Shown in pieces: positions 26,764 to 35,893 of a stretch of 64,000 bases of DNA. The DNA lies in contig NZ_CP045670.1 of assembly GCF_017161325.1 (NCBI RefSeq), positions 2,783,367 through 2,847,366 of the forward strand. Reading direction: 5' to 3'. Each line of letters begins with the position of its first letter. The stretch's first letter is position 1. The translations under genes were made by a program, and so were the position numbers. Below the pieces are notes generated by a model, which was not told the DNA's origin, did not search any database, and worked only from the letters and a program-made list of their open reading frames with translations. Source of the stretch: Treponema pedis. GTDB taxonomy: Bacteria; Spirochaetota; Spirochaetia; Treponematales; Treponemataceae.

Positions 26764-28464
26764 TTATTCTGTAACTACAATATTCGTTAAATCGGTAAGT
26801 TTAAGCAAACGGACGGCTCCGCTTGAATCTTGTACAAGTAAGCCCTTATCTCCTATTGTAACCGGCGTATAAGGAAGTACCTGTATTGCGGACTTTGCCT
26901 GAAGTTCCAATTTATCGTTATATCTGCCGAGATTGTATTTTCCTCCGTTATTGATAACGGCATAATAATCATCTCCGTTTTTTATTAAAACGCTGTCGGC
27001 AGCAATATTTTCACCGCTTTGTTTAACGATTTCAAGCGATTTGGAATCGATTAAAACCAAAGCAATTACACCGTTACCCGATTCGGTACCTGCAATTGCA
27101 AGAAGATTTTTACCTACAACATAAAGACTTCTTCCGCGTATCGTTGCAATACTTGAAGTTTTCAGTTCGTTTTCGGTTTTTAAATCTAAAAGAACAAGTT
27201 CCGAAAGCAATTTCGCTTCATCTACAACTTTCAGACCGTAGCCGGGAATTGCAGAAGCAATAGCCGCATCTCCTTCGGCTTTTTTTTCGGCTTTTTTTTC
27301 TTCGACTATTTTTTGAGTATCGGAAGCTATATCTTTTCTGTCTTCTTGCGCTTCATCGGCTTTTTTATCGGCCATTTCCTGCTCGTCTTTCGCTTCATCG
27401 GCTTTTTTATCGGCTTCATCTTTTGCCTTATCGGCTTCGGCCTGTTCCTTATCGGCTTGCTCTTTCGCCTTATCGGCTTCAGCCTGCTTTTTATCGGCTT
27501 GCTCTTTCGCCTTATCGGCTTCAGCCTGCTTTTTATCGGCGGCGGCTTTGTCTTTTTCATCGCCGGTTTTTTCAGCCTTAGCCTTTGCAGAATCGGCTTC
27601 TTTTTGTTTTTTATCGGCTTCTTTTTGTTTTTTATCAGCTTCTTTTTGCTGAGTTGCCGCTTCTTTTTTTTGCTTATCCGCTTCTTTTTGCTGAGTTGCC
27701 GCTTCTTTTTTCTTTTCGGCAGCTTCTTTTTTTATCTCTTCAGCTCTTTTTTCCGCTTCACCGCTTTCACGTTCTTTTAAATCGACCATATCTTTTCTTG
27801 CAGCAATTTCTTTATCATCGCTTTCCCGCATTTTTTCTACGACATTTTTATCCGAAATTGAAGAAGTATCGACTGAGCTTAAAGTGCCCGAATATTTTTG
27901 GTCAGTAAGCGGAATTACAATTTGAGTTTGACCGGGCCATTGGTCGTAGCGCAAGGCTATACCGGCTTTTTCCGCAGTTAAATTATTTAAAACAACCTGC
28001 TTATACTTTTCTTTAAAATATGAAAAATTGGAGCGGTAAACCGCATTATATACGGTAACAAAGTGAGCTATTGTCGCAGCATCTTTTTGAGAATAACCGT
28101 AGGCGGCGGATAAATATCCTGCAATCATTAAACGTAAATTGTTAATATGGTCAACTCCCGCATTTTTTCCGATTATAAAAATATCGGCATCGAAACCCGT
28201 TTTAACGGCAGGGTCTACACAGTGAATAACCGCATATTTTTCGGTATCTCCGGCACGGCCTTGTCTTACTGCCGGGCCCAATGCGGAACCTATTGCACGT
28301 ATAGTTTCTACGGAATCTACCGTATCGTGTTCGCCGGTATAGTTAATAAATTCTATAACCCGATTTTTTACCGTATCTATTTCGGGTCTGTCCACTTCAA
28401 TTGCAGCGGCAGCCGAAAATACGGCAGTTAAAAATAAACAAAAAACCAAAAGCTTTTTCATCAT
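26764..28464 (-). CDS. p83/100-family antigen with lysine-glutamate coiled coil
   Basis: 566 residues. A signal peptide (about 1-21, ending in AAA) precedes an N-terminal domain to about residue 220. A highly charged Lys/Glu/Ala coiled coil covers about 225-400, followed by a C-terminal beta-rich domain. The layout matches the Borrelia p83/100 antigen family, which has Treponema members. The coiled coil contains 14-residue repeats of the KKQAEADKAKEQAD type; two are identical at DNA level (27449-27532). A GGAGG site precedes the ATG, and a terminator follows the stop at once, so it is monocistronic. The molecular role is unknown; a periplasmic location is likely. Confidence 0.85.
   Translation of the reverse strand: MMKKLLVFCLFLTAVFSAAAAIEVDRPEIDTVKNRVIEFINYTGEHDTVDSVETIRAIGSALGPAVRQGRAGDTEKYAVIHCVDPAVKTGFDADIFIIGKNAGVDHINNLRLMIAGYLSAAYGYSQKDAATIAHFVTVYNAVYRSNFSYFKEKYKQVVLNNLTAEKAGIALRYDQWPGQTQIVIPLTDQKYSGTLSSVDTSSISDKNVVEKMRESDDKEIAARKDMVDLKERESGEAEKRAEEIKKEAAEKKKEAATQQKEADKQKKEAATQQKEADKKQKEADKKQKEADSAKAKAEKTGDEKDKAAADKKQAEADKAKEQADKKQAEADKAKEQADKEQAEADKAKDEADKKADEAKDEQEMADKKADEAQEDRKDIASDTQKIVEEKKAEKKAEGDAAIASAIPGYGLKVVDEAKLLSELVLLDLKTENELKTSSIATIRGRSLYVVGKNLLAIAGTESGNGVIALVLIDSKSLEIVKQSGENIAADSVLIKNGDDYYAVINNGGKYNLGRYNDKLELQAKSAIQVLPYTPVTIGDKGLLVQDSSGAVRLLKLTDLTNIVVTE
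27449..27532 (-). repeat. Two identical 42-bp tandem repeats inside the p83/100 coiled coil
   Basis: Units 27449-27490 and 27491-27532 are identical base for base and keep the frame (14 codons). A third, diverged unit lies on the upstream-coding side. Perfect in-frame tandem copies can change in number by slippage. Confidence 0.8.
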
Positions 28465-28607
28465 TTTAATCCTCCGATTAAGTATATTCTACTATATTTT
28501 TCTTTTTTTGTCTTGTATAAAGACCTAAAAGATGTAATTAAAGTGAAGGTTTTAACTTTAAAACCCGTCCGATTTATTCCGAATCCCATATTCATTTATT
28601 TTAAGTA

Positions 28608-28637
28608 AATGACAAAAAGAAAAAAATTTGATATAAT
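28608..28637 (+). promoter_or_regulatory. Sigma70-type promoter of the PASTA gene
   Basis: ATGACA at 28608-28613, an 18-bp spacer and TATAAT at 28632-28637, about 85 bp before the ATG. Confidence 0.5.
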
Positions 28638-28722
28638 ACCAGTACGCAGTTAAATTTTAATAAACTCTCTTTTTTAAGAGAAAATCACGGCGTATAAATT
28701 TATTTATAAACAGGAAAGAAAA

Positions 28723-29718
28723 ATGGGATTTTCAGATATTGCAGACGGAATCGAAGGAAACGGAAAAGTAATTATAATTACCTCGCTTGTAATGCTTATT
28801 TTTGTTATGCTGGTATCAACAATTGTGTTTTTTACATCTCTTAAAACGGCGGATCAGGTTTTAGTGCCGAACATCGAAGGAGAGCAGCTTGCTGAAGCTA
28901 TGCTGAAGCTGCAAGTAAAAGAACTTTATCCGCGCATTCAGCTTAGATTTTCGGATAACCCCGACGATGCGGGAACAATTTTAGAGCAAAACCCTCCGGC
29001 AGGCACAATTGTAAAAGCCGGAAGAAGAATTAACGTAATAGTAAGCCGAGGGGCTGTAATCGACAGGGTGGAAAATTATGTAGGAAAAAGTTTAAACGAC
29101 GTTCAACAGCACTTTGCCTCACTTTTTACCGCAGGCAGAAAACAACTCGTTTCAATAAAAGAACCCCTTATGTATAAATACAGCTCTATTCCGGCAGGTA
29201 CGATTCTTGAGCAAAATCCCTCTCCCGACACTCAAATTCATGAAGGAATCGAAATAGAATTTATCGTAAGCAAGGGGCCTGAAAACGAAAAAGTTACCGT
29301 TCCCAAATTGGAAGGAGCCGGTCTTGAGGAAGTTTATGCCGCAATGCTTAACAATAAACTTATTTTTACGGTTAAAGCCGAAACCGATTCTTCACTGACT
29401 TCTCCTTCGGTAACGTCCCAAAGCGCCGCTCCCAATTCCGAAACGGAGGCTTTTTCGCAAATTCAAATTTCGATAAAATTCCCCGAAAACAAAGGAAACA
29501 CGATATACGGGGTTTACTCGCCTAACCTGCCTAAATATCCGTACCCCGTAAAAGTTTCACTTGATGCCGTTTACCCCGACGGAAAACAGGAAGAGCTTGT
29601 GAACTTTAAAAATGCAGGCGGTAAATGCGATATTCCTTACGGTGTTCCTGAAGGCACGGTTTTGGTTTTAACGGTATTAAACAAAAAGGTGCAAACCTTT
29701 GAAGTACGCCCGGAATAA
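28723..29718 (+). CDS. Membrane-anchored PASTA-domain protein without a kinase domain
   Basis: 331 residues. A short cytoplasmic N-terminus, one transmembrane helix at about 15-40, then three PASTA-type repeats (about 45-110, 112-185 and 190-250), each with the LEQNPPAGT or SKGP-type motif, and a C-terminal beta-rich extension. PASTA domains bind peptidoglycan fragments or beta-lactams and usually sit on Ser/Thr kinases or penicillin-binding proteins. Here no kinase or transpeptidase domain is attached. An AGGAAAG site precedes the ATG. The lipoprotein gene follows after 57 bp in the same direction. A cell-wall sensing or scaffold role is inference. Confidence 0.85.
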   Translation: MGFSDIADGIEGNGKVIIITSLVMLIFVMLVSTIVFFTSLKTADQVLVPNIEGEQLAEAMLKLQVKELYPRIQLRFSDNPDDAGTILEQNPPAGTIVKAGRRINVIVSRGAVIDRVENYVGKSLNDVQQHFASLFTAGRKQLVSIKEPLMYKYSSIPAGTILEQNPSPDTQIHEGIEIEFIVSKGPENEKVTVPKLEGAGLEEVYAAMLNNKLIFTVKAETDSSLTSPSVTSQSAAPNSETEAFSQIQISIKFPENKGNTIYGVYSPNLPKYPYPVKVSLDAVYPDGKQEELVNFKNAGGKCDIPYGVPEGTVLVLTVLNKKVQTFEVRPE

Positions 29719-29775
29719 CGGGTATTAAATGTAACAAAACAAAATTAAAGCGGTTTTTATACAAAGAGGTACAAA

Positions 29776-30504
29776 ATGAACAAAATAAAATTAAGTATAT
29801 TGCCGGGATTACTGATAGTGTTTTTTTCGCTATCCTGTAAAACACTTCAAAAAAAAGATGACCCTAATTTTTTGGGAGATTTTTCGCCTAAAACAATTGC
29901 CAAAGTAATGGCGGGAACCGTAAAAAGAACAAAAAACGAAATTAAACCCGCCGAATTTACGTTTGTATTCAGCCCCAGGTCCAATACCGTAATGCTTCAT
30001 CATAAATTTTTAGGCGACAATATTTGGGTAACTCTTACGGAAGAAAACCGCAAAGTTATTATTGAAGGAATGAACCTCTACATTGAAGAATATAAAAATA
30101 AAAATATAGACGCCGCAAACAATAAGAAAAAAGCATATTACGGTAAGACGCCTATAGAACTTTCATGGGGCGTTTTAGGAGCGGGACGCTTCGGAAAAGC
30201 GGAGCTGCGCTGCGAATTTCAACTTATAACAAATAACCGTCCGTATTTTATTCTGGGCAATGCAACTCAAACAAATAAAGAAGGAGCAAACTGCCCGGCT
30301 ATGCGTATGGCCTTTTCCCCCGCCCAATGTGCAGATATAATCGAAATTCTAAAGCAGGAAAATCTAAATAAACTCGTCGCGGAACTTCAAAAAGAATTCG
30401 GTAAATACGAGCTTGACGAAGAAGGAAATTTTAAAGACGATATAGAAAAATCCGCAAAAGAAAGCAGCGAAGAAGATACTGTAAACTACGATTCGGATTT
30501 TTAA
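29776..30504 (+). CDS. Lipoprotein of unknown function
   Basis: 242 residues. The signal sequence ends in the lipobox SLSC with Cys21. The mature protein has a mixed alpha/beta body and a very acidic C-terminus (DDIEKSAKESSEEDTVNYDSDF region). I do not recognise a domain. It is downstream of the PASTA gene by 57 bp and followed by a strong terminator, so the two probably form one transcript that ends here. Confidence 0.78.
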   Translation: MNKIKLSILPGLLIVFFSLSCKTLQKKDDPNFLGDFSPKTIAKVMAGTVKRTKNEIKPAEFTFVFSPRSNTVMLHHKFLGDNIWVTLTEENRKVIIEGMNLYIEEYKNKNIDAANNKKKAYYGKTPIELSWGVLGAGRFGKAELRCEFQLITNNRPYFILGNATQTNKEGANCPAMRMAFSPAQCADIIEILKQENLNKLVAELQKEFGKYELDEEGNFKDDIEKSAKESSEEDTVNYDSDF

Positions 30505-30526
30505 ATCAAAGCGAAGAAAACTATAC

Positions 30527-30571
30527 AAAAAGCACCGGCAAGACGAAAAAGTTTTTCCGGTGCTTTTTTTT
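30527..30571 (+). terminator. Rho-independent terminator
   Basis: AAAAGCACCGG at 30527-30537 pairs with CCGGTGCTTTT from 30557, followed by T. It closes the PASTA-lipoprotein transcript and could also serve dnaB from the other side. Confidence 0.85.
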
Positions 30572-30582
30572 AGTCTAAAAGG

Positions 30583-31941
30583 TTAACCGTTTGATTTTGC
30601 GGCAATACCGAAGGTGGTATATTGAGGCAAGAACACTAAGGGCACGGTGCCTATGGGGCCGTTTCTCTGCTTTGCCAAAATAAGCTCCGTTGAAATCGTT
30701 TTTTCGGAATCATCTGAGGTTTCCTGTCTTTCTCTATGCAAAAACATTACAACATCGGCGTCCTGCTCAAGAGAGCCCGATTCCCTTATATCGGCAAGAC
30801 CGGGTTTTTTACCTTCGGCATCGCGGGTCAGCTGAGAAAGAGCTACAACAGGAATGTTTAACTCACGCGCTAAACTCTTTAAAGAGCGCGAAATTTCAGC
30901 TATTTGTTCATGCCGCGGAATTAACGAATTTTCACCCGTTATAAGCGTAAGATAATCTATAAAAATTATTTTTACATTATACGGAGGGCTGCAAAGCCTT
31001 CTTGCCATTGCCCTTAAATCCAAAAGCTTCATATTGGGCATATCAACCAAATAAAAAGGGGCGTCATACAAGGCTCCGCAAGTTTCCGCAATTTTTCTAA
31101 AATCTATTGTACTTAAATTTGCAGAGCGCATTTTATTGGAATTTATTTTTGCTCGTGAAGCAATTAAACGCTGAACAAGCTGCATATCCGACATTTCCAA
31201 AGAAAAAAACGCCGTAGGAATTTTTTTGTCTATTGCAATATTTCCGGCCATCGTCATAGCAAGAGCGGTTTTACCTACCGAAGGCCGGGCACCTATAATA
31301 ATAAATTCCGAATTTTGAAATCCGTAAGTAAGAGAATCCAAATTTTCAAAACCGGACGGAATACCCGTATATTCGCCCTTATGTTTGTGCATTTTCTCAA
31401 GTAAATCTATTGTAGGAATAATAACTTGAGAAAGAGATTTAAAGGTAGCGGCATTTCCCGCATCGGTAAGTTCAAAGATATTTTTTTGCGCTTCTTCCAA
31501 AACGGTACGGCTTTGAACGGTTTCATCATAAACATCCGCCGAAATTTTAGCGGAAACGCGCAAGAGGTTTCTGCGTATGGACGCTTCCAAAACCATTTTG
31601 GCATAAAATTCTATATTTGCCGAGCTGGGCACCGCATCCGTAAGAGAAGCAATGTAGCCTGCACCGCCTGCCTGCTCAAGTTCGTTTAAAGACCTTAAGG
31701 TATCCGTTAAAATTAGAATATCGGGCTTTTGCCCGCGCGTATCCAATTCGGAAATCGCCTTATATATTTTTTGGTGCTGCGGCGAATAAAAAGCTTCAAC
31801 CGGTAAAATAGGACGAATAAGACCGAAAACGTCCGGGTCAAGCAATACCGCACCCAAAACGGCCATTTCGGCTTCTATATTATTGGGAGGTAATTTATTT
31901 TTTAAATTTTTAATATGTTTATTATCCTGAATACTTGCCAT
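30583..31941 (-). CDS. dnaB: Replicative DNA helicase DnaB
   Basis: 452 residues. The hexameric helicase at the replication fork. The N-terminal domain (PPNNIEAEMAVLGAVLLD) and the RecA-like C-terminal domain are present, with Walker A GARPSVGKTALAM near residue 210, FFSLEMS, Walker B IFIDYLTLI and SQLTRDAEGKKP. The ends match standard DnaB and there is no intein. It follows a lipoprotein gene by 8 bp on the same strand, an unusual partner. Confidence 0.96.
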   Translation of the reverse strand: MASIQDNKHIKNLKNKLPPNNIEAEMAVLGAVLLDPDVFGLIRPILPVEAFYSPQHQKIYKAISELDTRGQKPDILILTDTLRSLNELEQAGGAGYIASLTDAVPSSANIEFYAKMVLEASIRRNLLRVSAKISADVYDETVQSRTVLEEAQKNIFELTDAGNAATFKSLSQVIIPTIDLLEKMHKHKGEYTGIPSGFENLDSLTYGFQNSEFIIIGARPSVGKTALAMTMAGNIAIDKKIPTAFFSLEMSDMQLVQRLIASRAKINSNKMRSANLSTIDFRKIAETCGALYDAPFYLVDMPNMKLLDLRAMARRLCSPPYNVKIIFIDYLTLITGENSLIPRHEQIAEISRSLKSLARELNIPVVALSQLTRDAEGKKPGLADIRESGSLEQDADVVMFLHRERQETSDDSEKTISTELILAKQRNGPIGTVPLVFLPQYTTFGIAAKSNG

Positions 31942-31949
31942 TATTTAAA

Positions 31950-32630
31950 TTACCGATTAATCATATCAACGGCACTTGTATTAACATCAACTTTTTGCTC
32001 CGCATTTAACTCCGCTTTTTTTTCGGAGCGTACTTTGTCAATATATTCCGCATTATTCATAAAATCGTATAATTTTTTTATATCGCTATAATAAAACGGA
32101 ATGCTTTCCACATCATCATCAAGCGTTTGTTCTCCATAAATTCTTTTTATATGAAATTTATTTAAAACGAGATATGTATTTTTGTCTTTTACCAAAAAAC
32201 TGAATTCAACGGCATTTTTTCCGTCGGCATTGGCGTCCAAGCGTGTTATTTCTTCGTTTCCGTCAATACCGGAAAAAGAATAACAATAAAGCAAAGACGT
32301 TCCTATTTTTTCAGAGCCGTATTTTTTTCCGTGTTGCCCGACATACTCGTTTAAGGCTATAACATCGGTAATTATTTTTTTAATTTCTTTATTTGCATAA
32401 AAATCAAGCCGATATTTATGTACGGTATTATACAGCGTAAAAGATATATAATCGTTTTTTGCATCTTTTCCGATATTAAAATCTATAGAATACGATATAT
32501 CGAACCCCGATTCCAATGTATTAACTTCAACATTGTTTGCTATATTATGCCCGTATATTCCGGTTAAGGGTAAGGTTGTGCAGCTTACAAGATATAAACT
32601 CATAAAGACTAAAAAAATAATTTTTTTCAT
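31950..32630 (-). CDS. Lipoprotein of unknown function
   Basis: 226 residues. The signal sequence ends at LVSC with Cys17. The mature part is beta-rich with several DxNxDG-like turns and a charged C-terminal helix. No family recognised. It is upstream of dnaB with an 8-bp gap, so the replicative helicase may be transcribed from this lipoprotein's promoter. An AGAGGA site precedes the ATG. Confidence 0.72.
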   Translation of the reverse strand: MKKIIFLVFMSLYLVSCTTLPLTGIYGHNIANNVEVNTLESGFDISYSIDFNIGKDAKNDYISFTLYNTVHKYRLDFYANKEIKKIITDVIALNEYVGQHGKKYGSEKIGTSLLYCYSFSGIDGNEEITRLDANADGKNAVEFSFLVKDKNTYLVLNKFHIKRIYGEQTLDDDVESIPFYYSDIKKLYDFMNNAEYIDKVRSEKKAELNAEQKVDVNTSAVDMINR

Positions 32631-32739
32631 TTTACATTCCTCTTAAAGTATAATTTTTTTGCTATTCTTTGTTACACCTTTAAAAATAAAAGCGGTGTTT
32701 TTTTTCGTTAATATAATAACCGCCGCATGATTACGTTCT

Positions 32740-33417
32740 TCAGTTATCAGCCGTATCCATAATCATATCATAGTGAGCCGAAATTATCTTATTTTCGGGA
32801 AGCTGCTCCTTTGCTCTTTTTATATATGAAGCGGCTTCTTTAGGTAATTCCATTTTGTGATAAATAAAAGCCATAGAGTCCAAATATGCCGGATTATCGG
32901 GTTGCCTTTCCGAAGCTTTTTTACATAAAACCAATGCTCGGGTTAAATCCCTTTCCGTTTCCGCCAATATATAGCCGAGGCCGTTAAGAGCCGTACTGTT
33001 TTCGCTGTCCGTTTCCAAAGCTTTTTCATAATAATCTATGGCTTTTTGCACCTCGTTATGCTCATAAGAAACATAGGCCATTGAAGAAAACACTTGAGCC
33101 GATTCATAGCCGCCTTGTATAAGCTTTGAAAGCTCAAATTCGGCAAGACGGGTGCGCTCCGTATTCGCATAAATAAAGGCTAAAATAAGCCGGCACTGAT
33201 ATACCTTTGCAATATCGGTATTAGCCGTAACAACCTGTTCAAGATACTCCAATGCATGTTCATATTGAACTAAACGCGAATAAATTAAACCTATATAATA
33301 ATCCAGCTCGGTTTTAATATTTTTGTCTTCGGTTGAAACACTTAAAAAAAATACTAAGGCTTCATCGTACTTTTTATTGTTGTATAAAGATATTCCGTCT
33401 TTTAACTCAAGATACAT
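32740..33417 (-). CDS. Tetratricopeptide repeat protein
   Basis: 225 residues and almost entirely tetratricopeptide repeats: about five units, the clearest reading NEVQKAIDYYEKALETDSENSTALNGLG. No signal peptide is seen, so it is probably cytoplasmic. A strong GGGAGG precedes the ATG. The partner cannot be inferred. The gene stands between the lipoprotein gene and the hairpin-repeat region. Confidence 0.82.
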   Translation of the reverse strand: MYLELKDGISLYNNKKYDEALVFFLSVSTEDKNIKTELDYYIGLIYSRLVQYEHALEYLEQVVTANTDIAKVYQCRLILAFIYANTERTRLAEFELSKLIQGGYESAQVFSSMAYVSYEHNEVQKAIDYYEKALETDSENSTALNGLGYILAETERDLTRALVLCKKASERQPDNPAYLDSMAFIYHKMELPKEAASYIKRAKEQLPENKIISAHYDMIMDTADN

Positions 33418-33503
33418 ACCTTACCTCCCTATAAAGCGATTATCCTTACAAGCATTTTTATAAAATAAGCTTGCCGTAATTTTACACAAAACCAAATTCC
33501 ATA

Positions 33504-33834
33504 CTCTTAAAATAAACAACCGGAAAAATCTTCGGATTTTGAGGATTGTTTATTTTCCGCCGTTTCGTAATGCAATGAGAAACGGCATACAATCACGACG
33601 TTTGCCGAAAGGCAAACTCGACAGTTTAAATTAAGCGACGCCTATTTCAGGAGCTTAATTTAAACCCCCTCTTAAAATAAACAACCGGAAAAATCTTCGG
33701 ATTTTGAGGATTGTTTATTTTCCGCCGTTTCGTAATGCAATGAGAAACGGCATACAATCACGACGTTTGCCGAAGGGCAAACTCGGCAGTTTAAATTAAG
33801 CGACGCCTATTTCAGGAGCTTAATTTAAACCCCC
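33504..33834. repeat. 165-bp tandem duplication of a multi-hairpin intergenic module
   Basis: Two nearly identical copies, 33504-33668 and 33669-33833, fill the gap between two genes. Each contains four consecutive inverted repeats. H1: AATAAACAA paired with TTGTTTATT, enclosing AAAATC-TTCG-GATTTT. H2: CCGTTTC paired with GAAACGG. H3: GTTTGCC paired with GGCAAAC. H4: GTTTAAATTAAGC paired with GCTTAATTTAAAC. Related modules occur at 22870 and 53010-53170, with H3-like hairpins at 46727, 50725 and 57069. No open frame is present. The rest of the 33418-33944 gap shows nothing further. Confidence 0.85.
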
Positions 33835-33944
33835 GTTTTAATTAGCTATTATACAAAAAAACCGATTTTTACGCAAGACTTTACCCGAATTTTACAATTA
33901 CCGCTTAAAATCTAACCTTTTTATGACGAAATTTTCAAATCCGC

Positions 33945-34457
33945 TTAATTTTTTATAATAACCCAAGTAGAGCCGGAGCCTCCGTCCGCACTTTTAGGGT
34001 GTCCCGTTTCTCCCGCCGCTTTTTGCTTTTCCAAATACGAACGCACAAAAGGAGCAAGCACCGCCCCTCCCTGCGAATGATTTCCCTTTCCGTGTATAAT
34101 AAGAACTTTTTTAAAACCCATTCGCTTAGCTTGTTCAAAAAAAACATTTAAAGCGGCTTCCGCTTCATCACAAGTCATACCGTGTAAATCAATTTCGTCT
34201 TCATGCCGCATTTCCCTCAATTGTTTACGTAAGCCGGCATAATCTATTTTATTTTTTTCCGTTACGGCATCCTTATCATAAACGCCGTTACGTCTGAGCC
34301 AAAGCTCCATGGGATTTATTTTTTTTTCATTTTCCGCCTTTATCTTATTTTCAACTAAATTTTTATTTTTCCTGTCTTTTTTTATTTGTTTTTTCCCATA
34401 AGGCTTTCCGGTCATTTCTTCCCATGCATATAATATATCTCCAAAATTTTTCGGCAT
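33945..34457 (-). CDS. Smr-domain protein
   Basis: 170 residues. A charged N-terminal segment rich in lysine precedes a C-terminal Smr domain (about 85-170) with the DLHGMTCDEAE start, the IIHGKGNHSQGG loop and a final STWVIIKN. Small Smr proteins are nucleic-acid endonuclease-like factors, and some act on stalled ribosomes. A strong GGAGGG precedes the ATG. It follows the BatD-like gene by 11 bp and closes the long minus-strand block. Confidence 0.88.
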   Translation of the reverse strand: MPKNFGDILYAWEEMTGKPYGKKQIKKDRKNKNLVENKIKAENEKKINPMELWLRRNGVYDKDAVTEKNKIDYAGLRKQLREMRHEDEIDLHGMTCDEAEAALNVFFEQAKRMGFKKVLIIHGKGNHSQGGAVLAPFVRSYLEKQKAAGETGHPKSADGGSGSTWVIIKN

Positions 34458-34468
34458 AAAATCCCTCC

Positions 34469-35893
34469 CTAATCAATAATTATAAATTCCGTAATATCCT
34501 TCCAGCCGCTTGTTTTATCGCTTTTTTCTACATAAAGCCAAAAAGCGTTTTGTTTCTTTATAATCACGGTTTCTCCTATTTTTAATTCTCCCGCAGCCGT
34601 ACCCGATACTTCAGGTATTTGATAAATAAAACGTGATTTTTTTTCGCTTGACGGAACATAAACGGCTTTTTTATATTTTCCGTTAATAAAAAAATATAAA
34701 CATACCGCTATAAGAAAAAATACACAAACTATACATACGGTAAATACAAAATTAAAAGATTTTTGGTTTTTCTTTTTATTTAAAGCAAAAACAATACAAA
34801 TGACAAAAATAAAAAGAAACAATAATATTAAACCCGCTTTTTTTAAAACAATAGAAGTAACTGAAAAAGATTGAATAATATTTAATTCTTTTTCAATTTC
34901 AAGTCTGCGGTTTTTTATTTTCATAGGAAATATAAATTTCGCTTCCTGTTGCCTCAGCTCCGCAATCAGTTTTGCCTTTTCGGTTAATGTTTTAAAATCT
35001 ATATTTTTATTTTGCCGCGAGTTTTCCGATACATCTAAATTCCCGTCAAAGGTTTTTTCTAAAGTTTTTTTTGCAATTTCATCATTTAAAAATTCGTCGG
35101 TTTGTACTATACCCGCATTGCGTACAAATATTTTTTCCGCAGGTATAAAAGTTTTTTCAACGGTATTATTTTTAGAAGGTATCGATAAAACTGGAGAAGG
35201 CAACCGCTGTTCGCCGCTTTCAAGCGGAGTCCAATAAAAGCAGCCTACAGGTTTCCAGCCTTGTTCGCTAAAAAGAAAATAAGTTAAATTTTCATTTCCG
35301 CATGTTTCTAAAATGGAATTTTCAGGAGGCTGACAATTCACTTCCCAAAACGGAATGGAATTTATTTTTGTATTCGGAATATAAAAAAAGCCGAAAAGGA
35401 CTATTTTATATCTACCCCCTTTAACGGTTTCTAAAACAGGTTTATTTTTATCCGAAAATATTTTCCATTTAAATTTCGTATTTACGGAAAGTTCGGGAGG
35501 TTCAACATATATGGAAAATTTATTAAGTTTTTTTATTTTTTTCCCCAATATCAATTTGGGTTCCAAGGTAAAATCTCCGGTTTTTTTTAATTTATATTTA
35601 TTTTTTATTAAAATACCGTCATATAATTTACTTGCTTCCGATTCTACAAGCTCAAGAGCGGCATCCTCTATAACTAATTGCGGAAATTTTAAAAATTCAT
35701 TATCGGAAAATGAATCGGCGTCCAATTTAATTTGAGCCGTAAAAAAAGAATTTAAAAACAAAACATCGTTTTGAAACTCCGGCTGAGGCAAAGTTTTAGT
35801 TTCCGAATATAAAATAAAATTTAAAAATATAAAACAAAGAATTAAAAATCGTATGCGGCGGCTTTTTTTTCTTCTTGAGTAATTTTTTGCCAT
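34469..35893 (-). CDS. BatD-like membrane protein with C-terminal SH3-type domain
   Basis: 474 residues. A basic N-terminus and a signal segment (about 12-30) are followed by a beta-rich extracytoplasmic region resembling the BatD/oxygen-tolerance fold. Two transmembrane segments occur at about 340-360 and 375-395, then a short SH3-like domain (from VPSSEKKSRFIYQ to the end). The start overlaps the end of the BatC-like gene by 52 bp, but a GGAGAAAG site supports the ATG at 35893. Assignment rests on position behind batA-batB-batC as much as on sequence. Confidence 0.68.
   Translation of the reverse strand: MAKNYSRRKKSRRIRFLILCFIFLNFILYSETKTLPQPEFQNDVLFLNSFFTAQIKLDADSFSDNEFLKFPQLVIEDAALELVESEASKLYDGILIKNKYKLKKTGDFTLEPKLILGKKIKKLNKFSIYVEPPELSVNTKFKWKIFSDKNKPVLETVKGGRYKIVLFGFFYIPNTKINSIPFWEVNCQPPENSILETCGNENLTYFLFSEQGWKPVGCFYWTPLESGEQRLPSPVLSIPSKNNTVEKTFIPAEKIFVRNAGIVQTDEFLNDEIAKKTLEKTFDGNLDVSENSRQNKNIDFKTLTEKAKLIAELRQQEAKFIFPMKIKNRRLEIEKELNIIQSFSVTSIVLKKAGLILLFLFIFVICIVFALNKKKNQKSFNFVFTVCIVCVFFLIAVCLYFFINGKYKKAVYVPSSEKKSRFIYQIPEVSGTAAGELKIGETVIIKKQNAFWLYVEKSDKTSGWKDITEFIIID

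Noticed and set aside
27313-27908. Long open frames on the plus strand opposite the p83/100 repeats
   Set aside because: They are low-complexity shadows (mostly Phe, Leu, Gly) of the Lys/Glu repeats on the minus strand, without ribosome sites.
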